Notes: generated from the letters alone by a model not told the origin. Counted from the stretch's first letter, positions 1 to 8,617 are shown. The stretch is 64,000 nt of DNA from an uncultured Parabacteroides sp. (GCA_944325355.1 CALUZS010000004.1:62001-126000); one strand, 5' to 3'. Program-made: numbers and translations.

Positions 1-773
1 GAATATCTGTTTTTCTTCCAAAAATAGAAAATGCTTTTGAGGTGGAGCCATGTCTTTTTATTTAGTTTTGTGGAACTTCTTTGATGGGCATGTACCATCG
101 AAGAAGAAGGTAGGTAGACGACTTTTTTTCCGAATTTCCAGCACCTGTGGCAAAGGTCCATATCTTCTACATAAAGAAAGAAGTGTTCATCGAAACCGTT
201 TAGTTGCGCATATAACGTTTTTCTCAAGAGCAAAGCAGCTCCCATGCACCAATCTACTTCGGACGGGGCTTCGTTGGAGATGTTTTTCAACAGGTATTGT
301 TGCACGGTGCCGTTGTTGCTGCCGTCTTTGCCTTTCGTGAGTAGCCGGGCTAACAGTATGGACGGGGAAATAAACGTGCGGGCGGAATATTGCAGTGTGT
401 GGTCGGTATTCAGTAATCTGGGCGCTACAATACCTACATCGGGATGTGTCTGCAGATAGTCCATCAGCTGGTCGATGCTTCCCGGTAACAGGATAATATC
501 CGGATTTAGAACCAGTATGTAATCTCCTTCGGCGATGGCTGCTCCCCGGTTGTTGTTGGCGGCAAAGCCTGCGATGTTTTCATTTTTTATATAGTTGATT
601 TGCGGATAATGCGTTTTGATGTACTCTTCGGTTCCGTCTGTCGAGCAGTTGTCGATGACAATCAGCTCAAAAGAGCATGAAGGCGTTGCTTCCACATAAA
701 GGGAAGTAAGCATTCTTTTCAATAGCGCGAAATGGTTCATCGTGACGGTTATGATGGAGAGTAGCGGTTTCAT
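1..773 (-). CDS. Family 2 glycosyltransferase (WbbL/rhamnosyltransferase-like), 3' end cut by window edge
   Basis: About 257 residues are visible, starting at the ATG at 773; the gene continues past base 1. The translation opens MKPLLSIITVTMNHFALLKR and keeps the GT-A signatures in order: VIDNCSTDG, GFAANNNRG, the nucleotide-sugar/metal site VLNPDI (an N-x-D variant of DxD typical of WbbL-like enzymes), then MGAALLLRK and a FFLYVEDMDLCHR acidic motif. The family transfers a sugar (often rhamnose) from a nucleotide donor to a growing surface glycan at the cytoplasmic membrane. Its start overlaps the stop of the GT4 gene by four bases (ATGA), so the two are translationally coupled in a polysaccharide operon. 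Donor and acceptor cannot be told from sequence. Confidence 0.88.
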   Translation of the reverse strand, partial: MKPLLSIITVTMNHFALLKRMLTSLYVEATPSCSFELIVIDNCSTDGTEEYIKTHYPQINYIKNENIAGFAANNNRGAAIAEGDYILVLNPDIILLPGSIDQLMDYLQTHPDVGIVAPRLLNTDHTLQYSARTFISPSILLARLLTKGKDGSNNGTVQQYLLKNISNEAPSEVDWCMGAALLLRKTLYAQLNGFDEHFFLYVEDMDLCHRCWKFGKKVVYLPSSSMVHAHQRSSTKLNKKTWLHLKSIFYFWKKNRY

Positions 774-1873
774 TCCAGACATTTTTTGTAATAGTTGATA
801 TATTCGTTTGCCATTTTTTGTGAAGAGAACTTCTCTTTGATGAGCATCTTTGCTTGTTGTTTCAAAAGTGAGCGGTTCTCTTTTTCTTCCAATAGCTGTT
901 TGCAATGGTTATATAACTGAATTTCATCATTGCAGCTGAATAGAAAATTTTGGAAAGGAGTGTTTTCGACAATCTCCCGGTGCGAAGGTATGTTTGACAA
1001 GACCGGGATAATTCCGTAACTCATGGCTTCCATGACGGAAAGTGGTAAGCCTTCCGTATAGGAAGCCGAAAGATATATGTCTGCTGCCGAAAGATAGTCA
1101 GCAGGCTCTTTCTGATAACCGGTAAAATGAATGTGTTTTCCGGCGATTTCTTCCAGCTCTTTTCTGTCAGGACCTTCACCGATGATGATAAGAGGAAAGT
1201 TTTCGCCTAACCGGTTATAGGCACGTATGATAGTACCTATGTTTTTTCGGTGATGTAATCCGGACAATACCACAGAAATCGGATTACCTTTTGTTGTTTC
1301 TTGCAGTTTTTTTTGTTCCTCGCTCTGTTTGTCGATAGACAACAGTGGCATTTCAATGCCGTTTTGTATATAAGGAATCGAGATGTTGTATTTTTTCAAC
1401 GTCTCGGAGAGACTTTTTGCACAAGCAACGACATGTTCCGTATTTTTTATGATTTGTATGTGTTTGTGTGTCCGCCACAGAGAAAATAGCGGTCCCAAAG
1501 GGTGTCTGGCATCGTCTTTCGGATCCAAATGGATTGTCATGACCGTTTTTGTTTTGGGAATCCGGCGTTCTATCTGGGAGTGGATTAGGTTTGCTCGAAA
1601 ACCGTGTGAATGCAATATGTCAAACCGTTCTTTCCGAACCAGTTCTGTAAGTGCTTTTTGGGCATAGAACATACCTTTCAGACGAGACATGTTAAGAGTA
1701 TGCACAGGTATTCCAGCTTGGATAAAATCGTCCAGCATGGAATTTGCCGGTTCTTCCGACAAGGTTATGGCGTGTACGTCAAAGGAGTTGTTCTTTAGTT
1801 CTTTAAGTAGGCTGAATGCCACTTTGACTAATCCGAATCCTTCCAATGTTGAAAATAAAAAAGCTATTTTCAT
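770..1873 (-). CDS. Family 4 glycosyltransferase (GT-B fold)
   Basis: 367 residues, a normal length for GT4. The N-terminal half holds MKIAFLFSTLEGFG and HSHGFRAN, typical of the acceptor-side Rossmann domain. The C-terminal half has VVLSGLHHRKNIGTI, IIIGEGPDRKEL, and the donor-binding E-x7-E type motif near YTEGLPLSVMEAMSYG. It should add one sugar to a lipid-linked surface glycan (LPS or capsule). It overlaps the upstream polymerase gene by four bases (ATGA at 1870-1873) and the downstream GT2 gene by four more, so all three are co-translated. Specificity is not predictable from what I can see. Confidence 0.88.
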   Translation of the reverse strand: MKIAFLFSTLEGFGLVKVAFSLLKELKNNSFDVHAITLSEEPANSMLDDFIQAGIPVHTLNMSRLKGMFYAQKALTELVRKERFDILHSHGFRANLIHSQIERRIPKTKTVMTIHLDPKDDARHPLGPLFSLWRTHKHIQIIKNTEHVVACAKSLSETLKKYNISIPYIQNGIEMPLLSIDKQSEEQKKLQETTKGNPISVVLSGLHHRKNIGTIIRAYNRLGENFPLIIIGEGPDRKELEEIAGKHIHFTGYQKEPADYLSAADIYLSASYTEGLPLSVMEAMSYGIIPVLSNIPSHREIVENTPFQNFLFSCNDEIQLYNHCKQLLEEKENRSLLKQQAKMLIKEKFSSQKMANEYINYYKKCLE

Positions 1874-3090
1874 GAGGTAAAATTGTTTTTGTTTAGTTGT
1901 TTTTGTTCGGCAATCGAAATACCTAACAGCATCATCATGAAAAATCCCCGGTGGCTTGTGAAAGTTGCATCGGCAACACTTTCAATAAGGATATGTCCGA
2001 TGATTAAAAGTGTTATGATGAAATATTTCGTTTGCTGGTTTTTTTTGAAAAGCAAATAAGATTTCCGGAGGAGGAACCAGAAGAAATAGAAAAACAGGAA
2101 AATTCCAACAAAGCCGAATTGGGCTAAACAGGGATAATAAGTGTCGGCGATATAGGCGTAATCCGTTTTATTTATGCCCCAAATGCTGTCAAGCCCATAT
2201 TGGTAATAGAGTTTCGAATAATGGACGCCTGATGCGTATGAAGCGAAACTTCCGAACCCTGAACCGAATGGCAGGTAGTCGATTAAAACGTCAATGGATG
2301 TTTTGTAAAGCATCATCCGGGCTATCAGACCGGATTCCACCTCGTCTTCTGTTCCGCTGATTGCAAAATATAGATCTAATTTTTCCCATCCTACAACAAC
2401 AATAAGCGCTACGACAAGCATGCAGGCAAGGATGGTTTTTATATTGAGCCTGATGTTTCTTATGTAAGGGGTGAGGAGAATCAACATGACTGCCAGCATG
2501 AAAAATCCGTAAAATTTGGAACGGGTCGAGAACATCCCGATGGAGAGCAGTACGACAAATAGTAGTTTGTTGGTAGCCGTATCGGGTGAGCAAAAATAGA
2601 AAACCAATGCTATGGCGATGGCACAAGCCGCATAGTACGCCCGATGGAACATCAAATCATTAATGATGTAGGGATTATGTAATGACGCTAAGCCGATAGC
2701 TAACAGGATAGCTGCGAAAAACAGGCAAATTATCCGGAGAATATCTTTTTGTTTGGGAGAAAATAGCGGGTAAAGAAAGTACGTCGCGAAAAAGGCAAGG
2801 TATGGTTTGAATTGGATGATGAAGTCTTGGATGATGGCAGACTTGACATTGCTTCCGATTAGGAATGAGTAACATAGATAGAACAGGAAGACGGATAAGG
2901 TGACAATGAATGCTTTGTTGACATACCAGCCTTTCGATTGAAAAATGCCGAAAATGAAAAAAACGAGAAGGAGCAGGGCGAAAATTTCGTCCATGCTGTC
3001 GAAACCGATAGTCCCGTATAACAATAGCCCGAAGATGAACGTAAATATGAAAAGAAAAAAGAAATTCTTATTTATGAAATCCTGTAGCAT
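1870..3090 (-). CDS. O-antigen polymerase/ligase-like polytopic membrane protein (Wzy/WaaL type)
   Basis: 406 residues, with about ten hydrophobic segments spread over the length and a larger loop at roughly residues 230-330 (GTEDEVESGLIARMMLYKTS ... SGFGSFASYASG). That pattern, together with position at the head of a glycosyltransferase operon, is the usual picture for an O-antigen polymerase or O-antigen ligase. The sequence family is poorly conserved, so polymerase versus ligase cannot be separated here. A TATCTTTG box 47 bp upstream gives it a plausible promoter. No signal peptide; the N-terminus is itself a membrane segment. Confidence 0.75.
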   Translation of the reverse strand: MLQDFINKNFFFLFIFTFIFGLLLYGTIGFDSMDEIFALLLLVFFIFGIFQSKGWYVNKAFIVTLSVFLFYLCYSFLIGSNVKSAIIQDFIIQFKPYLAFFATYFLYPLFSPKQKDILRIICLFFAAILLAIGLASLHNPYIINDLMFHRAYYAACAIAIALVFYFCSPDTATNKLLFVVLLSIGMFSTRSKFYGFFMLAVMLILLTPYIRNIRLNIKTILACMLVVALIVVVGWEKLDLYFAISGTEDEVESGLIARMMLYKTSIDVLIDYLPFGSGFGSFASYASGVHYSKLYYQYGLDSIWGINKTDYAYIADTYYPCLAQFGFVGIFLFFYFFWFLLRKSYLLFKKNQQTKYFIITLLIIGHILIESVADATFTSHRGFFMMMLLGISIAEQKQLNKNNFTS

Positions 3091-3136
3091 AACTTATTTA
3101 TAGGAACTTATATATCTCGGGTTTGTTTCTTTCATA

Positions 3137-3144
3137 CAAAGATA
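3137..3144 (-). promoter_or_regulatory. Bacteroidota -7 promoter box for the polysaccharide genes
   Basis: On the minus strand the bases read TATCTTTG, a perfect match to the TAnnTTTG -7 consensus of Bacteroides primary-sigma promoters. It lies 47 bp upstream of the O-antigen-polymerase-like start. I see no clear TTTG -33 element at 19-21 bp spacing, so the call rests on one box. Confidence 0.45.
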
Positions 3145-3267
3145 GATGTTATTTTTTGAGAAATGCTGCATTTTGTGAAAAATCGGATTCCCGGTGTTTA
3201 TATGAACAAGCCGGAAGTCCGATTTCTGATAGATATGTTCTAAAATATTCTTGCTGCCTATGCGTTT

Positions 3268-3429
3268 TTATTTGCATTCTTTGCTATCCTTTTTGTTCAT
3301 GCTGCAATTGCTGCATGAACATCCGCAAGAATTTTGTTTTGATGGTTTCTTTATCAGTTGGCATATTTTCTTTCCGACATAGAACAGGACGTAGATGCCA
3401 ATCAGACCGACGATAATGTTTTGCCACAT
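3268..3429 (-). CDS. FeoB-associated Cys-rich single-pass membrane protein
   Basis: A 53-residue ORF read directly from the sequence. It begins MWQNIIVGLIGIYVLFYVGK, one N-terminal membrane helix, and continues into a basic stretch and a Cys cluster with CGCSCSNCS, ending KDSKECK. Small FeoB-linked proteins of this kind (one helix plus a Cys-rich tail) are known next to feoB in many bacteria; their role in ferrous iron uptake is not settled. The start lies only 7 bp after the feoAB stop, so it is co-transcribed and probably co-translated. The Cys cluster could bind Fe(II) at the cytoplasmic face; that is inference. Confidence 0.85.
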   Translation of the reverse strand: MWQNIIVGLIGIYVLFYVGKKICQLIKKPSKQNSCGCSCSNCSMNKKDSKECK

Positions 3430-3436
3430 ATATTAA

Positions 3437-5923
3437 TTAATTAAATAAGCTGACAATTAAGTTCCCTACTTGGTAGAAAATGAATGTGACGAGCCAAGCC
3501 AGGATGCACGTATATCCGGCAACGAAAAATCCCCATTTCCAAGAATTAGATTCGTTCTTTATGGCTATGATTGTTGCGATGCACGGGAAATATATCAAGA
3601 CGAAGAGCATGAATCCGAAAGCCGTGACGGGAGTGAATATACGATTCCCGTTGTTGTCGGTATCTGTCAGAAGCCGTTCCGACAGGTTTTCATTGTTTTC
3701 ATCTGCGTAACCGGTATATAATACGCTTAATGTGCTGACAACAATCTCTTTTGCTGCCATGCCGGAAAGCAGACTTACACTCATTCTCCAATCGAATCCC
3801 AATGGTTGTAAAATTGGTTCGATGAATTGTCCTATTTTCCCGATGTAGGAATTTTTCTGATGATCTACAGCTTGCTGTCTTTTTATTTTTTCGATTTGTT
3901 GCTGCTTGCTCACATCGTCTAACACTGCTTGTTCCGTTTGGGCAATCTGTTGCTCGAATGAATTGCTGTTTTCTGTATGTCTTGGGAAATAGCTTAGAAA
4001 CCAGATAATGATGGATGCAACTAATATGATTCCTCCCATTTTGTGCAGGTATTGTTTTGCTTTTTCCCACATGTGTACCAGTATCGATTTGGCTGTCGGC
4101 ATCCGGTATGGGGGAAGTTCCATGACAAAAGGAACGTCTTCTTTGTTAAACAGGTAGTGCCGGAAGAGCCGTGCCATAAAAATTGCGAGAATCACCCCCG
4201 TTACATATAAAAACATCAGTACCGTCCCTGCGTTTTTCGGGAAAAACGCGCCAGCAAAAAGCAGATAGACGGGTAAACGCGCACTACAACTCATCAGCGG
4301 TGTGACAAGCATCGTAATCATTCGGCTGTTTCGGCTCTCGATAGTCCGTGTTGCCATGATTGCCGGGACATTGCATCCGAAGCCCATGACCAAAGGAATG
4401 AAAGATTTTCCGTGGAGTCCCATCTTATGCATGATTTTATCCATGATAAATGCCGCCCGTGCCATGTAACCTGAATCTTCCATGAAAGAGATAAACAGGT
4501 ATAATATCAAGATATTTGGCAAAAAAACGATAACTCCTCCGACGCCACCGATGATTCCGTCAACGATAAGGTCTTTTAACGGACCGTCATCCATGTGGCT
4601 GTTCACTATATTCCCTATAAACTCGACAAATGATTCGATCCATGCCTGGGGGTATTCTCCTAATGTGAATGTTGCTTCAAACATAATCCACATTAGAAAC
4701 AGGAAAATCGGGAATCCTAAAACTTTGTGGGTGACAAACAGGTCGATTATTTGGGTGCTTGTCACCTCTTTTATCGTATTCTGTTCGTAAGTTTCTCTTA
4801 ATGCTCCGGATATAAATCCGTAACGGGCATCGGTAAATGCGGTTTCACTATCGGTTTTCAGCAGTTGCGCGATGTTTGCTGTCTGTTTGTTACGCGTGTT
4901 GATAATTTCTTGGGCATCTGGCAGGTGGCTGATTTCACGTTCGACTTCGGCGTCGTTTTCCAATAATTTGATGGAAAGGTAACGTTTGGAGATGCTTTTC
5001 CCTAATCCTTCGTTTTTCATTAAAAGCCTTTTAAGGCAATCGATGCTTTTTTCCAGTGTTTCTCCATAATTAATATGGATATGCCGTAGGATAGGATCTT
5101 CTTCTTCGTAAACCGATATGACCCGGTCGAAGAGGTTCTCAATACCGAATCCGGTTTTGCTGATAGTAGGTACCATTGGCATTCCTAGCATCCGTCCGAG
5201 CGATTCGTAATCGAATTTGTCTTTGCGGCGTTCCAGTTCATCGTACATATTAAGAGCAACCACCATTCTGACGTCCATGTCTATCAACTGACAGGTCAGA
5301 TAGAGGTTTCTTTCCAAATTAGAAGCGTCAACGACATTGATTACCACGTCAGGATGTTCCTCGTTCAGATGCTTGCGTACATATAATTCTTCCGGTGTGT
5401 AGGCAGAGAGTGAATAAGTTCCTGGAAGGTCAACGATTTTGAACGTATATCCTTTGTGATGAAAGACGCCTTCTTTGGCATCGACAGTTACTCCACTGTA
5501 ATTGCCTACATGTTCGTGTGCTCCAGATGCGTAGTTAAACAAGGAAGTTTTTCCACAGTTCGGATTCCCAACCAAAGCAACGTTAATGGTTTTTCCCTTG
5601 TTTAAAGCGATTTCTTCCAGATTTATATTGAATGGTTCGGAACTTTCGATCGTTTTCGATTGGTTGTCGGAAAGTTCTGTCTCTTTTTCTGAAAATTCAT
5701 TGGCGCTTACAACTTCAATCAGCGAAGCATCGTTGCGGCGCAAAGAGACATCGTATCCCATTATCTTGTAATGTATAGGGTCTTTAAGAGGAGCGTTTTG
5801 AATTACTTTGACCTCTTTGCCCCTGATGAATCCCATTTCAATGATACGTTTGCGGAATGCTCCGCGTCCCATTATTTTTACAATTACGCCTTTTTCTCCA
5901 GTCCGGAGTTCGGATAACCTCAT
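3437..5923 (-). CDS. feoB: Fused FeoA-FeoB ferrous iron transporter
   Basis: FeoA (SH3-like) occupies the first 75 residues (MRLSELRTGEKG ... MGYDVSLRR). After a linker of about 40 residues comes the FeoB G-protein domain with G1 GNPNCGKTS, switch NYSGVTVD, G3 DLPGTYS and G4 NMYD, then the polytopic transport core containing PLVMGFGCNVPAIMATR, characteristic of FeoB. It imports Fe(II) across the inner membrane. I place the start at 5923 rather than the longer ATG at 5947: a TATCTTTG -7 box ends two bases before 5947, so the transcript probably begins inside the longer ORF, and FeoA proteins typically start at MRLSEL. The longer version would be 836 residues. A small Cys-rich partner follows. 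Confidence 0.93.
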   Translation of the reverse strand: MRLSELRTGEKGVIVKIMGRGAFRKRIIEMGFIRGKEVKVIQNAPLKDPIHYKIMGYDVSLRRNDASLIEVVSANEFSEKETELSDNQSKTIESSEPFNINLEEIALNKGKTINVALVGNPNCGKTSLFNYASGAHEHVGNYSGVTVDAKEGVFHHKGYTFKIVDLPGTYSLSAYTPEELYVRKHLNEEHPDVVINVVDASNLERNLYLTCQLIDMDVRMVVALNMYDELERRKDKFDYESLGRMLGMPMVPTISKTGFGIENLFDRVISVYEEEDPILRHIHINYGETLEKSIDCLKRLLMKNEGLGKSISKRYLSIKLLENDAEVEREISHLPDAQEIINTRNKQTANIAQLLKTDSETAFTDARYGFISGALRETYEQNTIKEVTSTQIIDLFVTHKVLGFPIFLFLMWIMFEATFTLGEYPQAWIESFVEFIGNIVNSHMDDGPLKDLIVDGIIGGVGGVIVFLPNILILYLFISFMEDSGYMARAAFIMDKIMHKMGLHGKSFIPLVMGFGCNVPAIMATRTIESRNSRMITMLVTPLMSCSARLPVYLLFAGAFFPKNAGTVLMFLYVTGVILAIFMARLFRHYLFNKEDVPFVMELPPYRMPTAKSILVHMWEKAKQYLHKMGGIILVASIIIWFLSYFPRHTENSNSFEQQIAQTEQAVLDDVSKQQQIEKIKRQQAVDHQKNSYIGKIGQFIEPILQPLGFDWRMSVSLLSGMAAKEIVVSTLSVLYTGYADENNENLSERLLTDTDNNGNRIFTPVTAFGFMLFVLIYFPCIATIIAIKNESNSWKWGFFVAGYTCILAWLVTFIFYQVGNLIVSLFN

Positions 5924-5948
5924 AGATTCATATAAATTTAAAGACATG

Positions 5949-5956
5949 CAAAGATA
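5949..5956 (-). promoter_or_regulatory. -7 promoter box for feoAB
   Basis: The minus strand reads TATCTTTG, a perfect TAnnTTTG match. Transcription would start about five bases downstream, near 5944, leaving a leader of roughly 20 nt before the ATG at 5923. No convincing -33 TTTG is present, which is compatible with an activator- or repressor-controlled promoter. The shared iron-linked motif at 5992-6010 lies about 36 bp further upstream. Confidence 0.55.
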
Positions 5957-5991
5957 GGGAATAATTTATTACTATATTTAGTAAGGATAAA

Positions 5992-6010
5992 AATACCTAT
6001 AAGTGGGTAT
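5992..6010 (-). promoter_or_regulatory. Candidate iron-linked operator, copy 1 (AATACCTATAAGNNNGTAT)
   Basis: This 19-bp element upstream of feoAB matches the one at 53410-53428 upstream of the flavodoxin gene at 16 of 19 positions, including an uninterrupted 12-mer AATACCTATAAG and the GTAT at the same distance. ATAC and GTAT form short inverted half-sites 10 bp apart. Both copies stand in the same orientation relative to their minus-strand genes. Feo and flavodoxin are both classically induced by iron limitation, so a Fur-like or other iron-responsive regulator is plausible. The regulator's identity is inference. Confidence 0.45.
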
Positions 6011-6120
6011 GGGCAGAATACGATTGCCTATTCACAATACATGAACAGCAGGCATGTGGAACCTTTTTGGGGAGGGAAACAATATATTTGGTTAAAAAGA
6101 TAAAGAAAAAGGATTAAATG

Positions 6121-6151
6121 CTTGTTTATATAAATAAAAGAACTACCTTTG
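6121..6151 (+). promoter_or_regulatory. Promoter of the tRNA-Lys gene
   Basis: TACCTTTG at 6144-6151 matches the TAnnTTTG -7 box exactly; CTTG at 6121-6124 stands 19 bp upstream and approximates the TTTG -33 element. The tRNA begins 36 bp after the -7 box, leaving a short 5' leader for RNase P. Confidence 0.6.
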
Positions 6152-6186
6152 CACTCGCAAACGGTAAATGTAAGGTGTGAAATAAA

Positions 6187-6259
6187 GACTTCGTAGCTCA
6201 GTTGGTAGAGCAAATGACTCTTAATCATTGGGTCGAGGGTTCGAGCCCCTCCGAGGTCA
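6187..6259 (+). tRNA. tRNA-Lys (anticodon CTT)
   Basis: A 73-nt cloverleaf with every stem intact. The acceptor pairs GACTTCG with CGAGGTC (one T-G wobble), the D stem is GCTC/GAGC, the anticodon stem AATGA/TCATT with loop CTCTTAA (anticodon CTT, reading AAG), the variable loop GGGTC, and the T stem GAGGG/CCCTC with loop TTCGAGC. The discriminator is A6259; the 3' CCA is not encoded, as is common in Bacteroidota. It is followed at once by a strong terminator, so it is a single-gene transcript. Confidence 0.96.
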
Positions 6260-6262
6260 CAG

Positions 6263-6296
6263 AAGATTCCTCTCTTTTTGAGAGGAATCTTTTTTG
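6263..6296 (+). terminator. Rho-independent terminator of tRNA-Lys
   Basis: A perfect 12-bp stem AAGATTCCTCTC/GAGAGGAATCTT with a TTTTT loop, running straight into a T tract. It begins four bases after the mature tRNA end. Confidence 0.92.
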
Positions 6297-6513
6297 TTTT
6301 ATGCAGAAATCAAATCTTTGTTTGCCCGTTCCTGCTGTTTCTTTTTAATATAACACATAAAACATTGCTGCTGTGAATCCAAAATTGCAGTGACAGCCTA
6401 TTGGCAGGATTTTTTATCGAATATAATCTTGCCCTATCTGATAAAACCAATGTTGGAATATAGAAACAGGAGAGTGAAAAACGGTATCCCAAATTCCTGT
6501 TTCCCCTTGGAAT

Positions 6514-8586
6514 TTATTCATAAGTAGGAATGTCATAACACTCGGTTCTTCCTATTGGTAAGCCTTGGTTTTCATAATATTTATAAGCTTCGCCAGGATG
6601 CCAGAAATCAATTCCTACGGTAGGTGGAACAACGCCGTCGTTCAATACATTCAATACGCCATCTTTGTTGCTGCCATTCGACTCCGAGCAGTATCCCCAA
6701 GGATTACGCAAGGCAATCAGTGCATTCGGATTTGTAGGATATACCACCGTCCAAGTGTGTCCGGTCGTCGTTATTCCATCCGGTGTGCTGTTTTCTTCGC
6801 TGAACCCTCCGGTTATAATCCAACCTTTCGCCAAAGCATCTTTTACCGCTACACTCAATTGTTCAGGTGTAAGCGACCCGGCAGGAATGGTGACGCCGTC
6901 GCCGCTTCCGGTATATAACGGACAAGTGGTCGAAGCGTTCATGCCGCCCAAATTCGCGGAGCTATGGTTGTCGTAAAAGTCGTACGCTGTTTCATATTTC
7001 ATCATGGCTTTTTCAATAAGGGAAGCCCATGTCGTAACGTCATTCTTGCCGCTTACACCCCATTTCCATGTGGGGTTTTCTCTCCACTCTTCGGGATGCA
7101 GGAGTGTAGCATTCAAAGCTACTCTGACAGGATTCCCTTCAGGAGTAAACATGTCAACCGAATAGGTACCGTCCGCGTTTTCATGAACGATGCTCTTGAT
7201 ATATTCAGGATACATGTAAACGATGGCTGCAAATGCAGACAACACACTACAGTTCCCAATTTGATGTTGGTTAACGTCGGTAGGAAGCGGCTCGCCGAAA
7301 GGATACAGGTTCACATTTATCTTGTCATTCCAATAGAAGGTGTGTTCCACACCATTTTCGATATAATTGTATTTTGTTTCATCCGGTTCAAAATTCGGGT
7401 CTTGCAGTTTTTCCAGAATCTCAGTGGTTGTACTGTGATCTTGAACCCACCATGAATAGTCAGTTCCCATTGGCGTCTCATCGCTATGCGTAAAGTTGCC
7501 GGCCAAATAGATAATATCCCCGAAGTTCCGGCATTTATAGCCAACAGACCATTCTGACAAACGAGTGGAAGAAGCTCCGTTGTTGCTCTCTATTTCCAGC
7601 TTGAAATATTTGTGCATTGGAACTTTATGGTTGTAATCGGTTATTTCCTTACAATAAAAAGTTTTTGTTTCTCCGGGCTCGAATGTCTGGTCTGTCTGTT
7701 CGTCTTGCAAATCCCATTGGGAGCCATCTGTACTGCTGTAAAATTTCCATGAGCGGGGTGCGGACGATGCGTTTTCAGCCGAAGCGACCAATGTGTACAA
7801 GTTGCCATAGACCTCTTCGTCTGATTCCCAGCTTATGTAAAATTTGTCATGGTTGGTTGCAAAATCAGTTGTAGTATCGTTGTCCAATAACTTGTTGACT
7901 TTTTCTAAGACAGGAGAGTCGTTGTATTCGGCGGTTATTCTGCCTTCGGGATGCAACATGCTGCTTGCGTTCTTTATTTCAATTGTGTATGAAGCGGTTG
8001 AGTCGACTGCACCCAGCAACATCCATTCTCCAATAGACGTTTCGTTTCCTCCGTTATTCGATTCGATTTCAAGCAGGTAGTATTGATAAGCTGTTTCATT
8101 GCTAAGTTCATATTCCTTTGCCTGCAGGCGTTTATCGAACTGTTGGGCATCCTGTTTATCCAATTCCACCCACGATTTATTATCCGTTGAAGCTGATAAT
8201 GTCCATGAATAAGGGTCGTTTGCATCTGATTCCGAAGAAGATACCAAAACGTAACGGTTTATAATGATGGATTGTCTGCTTTCGAAGCGAAGATAGAAAG
8301 TCTTATGGGAAGTGGAATAAGTTGTCCGTTCATTGCCGTCTGCCACGTTTTCTAAACCGGCTCCAGATACAAAATCTTCGTATTGTGCAGTAAGCCTACC
8401 ACCTGTCGGCATACTTCCGGCTTCCACTGAAACGGTAAGTTCTTTAGGTTCTCCACCGCCATCTTCATTTTCCGAGCAGGAAAATAATGGCAAAAGACAG
8501 ATGCTGACGAAAAATCCTGCTGTTAATCGAGCCAAATGATATTTTGATGAAAATTTTGTTTCAATGTATTTTGAATACAGTTTCAT
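6514..8586 (-). CDS. Calpain-like (C2 family) cysteine protease lipoprotein with two discoidin-like repeats
   Basis: 690 residues. An N-terminal hydrophobic segment ends in a lipobox with Cys37 (LPLFSC), so the mature protein is a lipoprotein. Residues about 60-193 and 213-350 are two copies of an F5/8-type C-like module (GGRLTAQY ... ESNNGG..S.GEW and EGRITAEY ... ESNNGASSTRLSEW). The C-terminal 310 residues look like a calpain catalytic core: catalytic Cys446 in HQIGNCSVLSAFA, His610 in TTTGHTWTVV, Asn628 in LRNPWG, with WASLIEKAMMKY and FWHPGEAYKYY between and after them, as in calpains and Porphyromonas Tpr. All three catalytic residues are present. It is divergent from a two-component system. 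Substrate and calcium dependence are unknown. The 220 bp between its stop and the tRNA terminator hold nothing I recognise. Confidence 0.82.
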   Translation of the reverse strand: MKLYSKYIETKFSSKYHLARLTAGFFVSICLLPLFSCSENEDGGGEPKELTVSVEAGSMPTGGRLTAQYEDFVSGAGLENVADGNERTTYSTSHKTFYLRFESRQSIIINRYVLVSSSESDANDPYSWTLSASTDNKSWVELDKQDAQQFDKRLQAKEYELSNETAYQYYLLEIESNNGGNETSIGEWMLLGAVDSTASYTIEIKNASSMLHPEGRITAEYNDSPVLEKVNKLLDNDTTTDFATNHDKFYISWESDEEVYGNLYTLVASAENASSAPRSWKFYSSTDGSQWDLQDEQTDQTFEPGETKTFYCKEITDYNHKVPMHKYFKLEIESNNGASSTRLSEWSVGYKCRNFGDIIYLAGNFTHSDETPMGTDYSWWVQDHSTTTEILEKLQDPNFEPDETKYNYIENGVEHTFYWNDKINVNLYPFGEPLPTDVNQHQIGNCSVLSAFAAIVYMYPEYIKSIVHENADGTYSVDMFTPEGNPVRVALNATLLHPEEWRENPTWKWGVSGKNDVTTWASLIEKAMMKYETAYDFYDNHSSANLGGMNASTTCPLYTGSGDGVTIPAGSLTPEQLSVAVKDALAKGWIITGGFSEENSTPDGITTTGHTWTVVYPTNPNALIALRNPWGYCSESNGSNKDGVLNVLNDGVVPPTVGIDFWHPGEAYKYYENQGLPIGRTECYDIPTYE

Positions 8587-8617
8587 AGGTTATTAATTAG
8601 TTGTTAAAAAATTATAG

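Noticed and set aside
6028..6228. 66-codon minus-strand frame over the tRNA leader
   Set aside because: Runs through the tRNA-Lys gene and its promoter, so not a protein gene.
6310..6492. 60-codon minus-strand frame after the calpain-like gene
   Set aside because: No promoter, no start context and no family resemblance; falls in the AT-rich 3' spacer.
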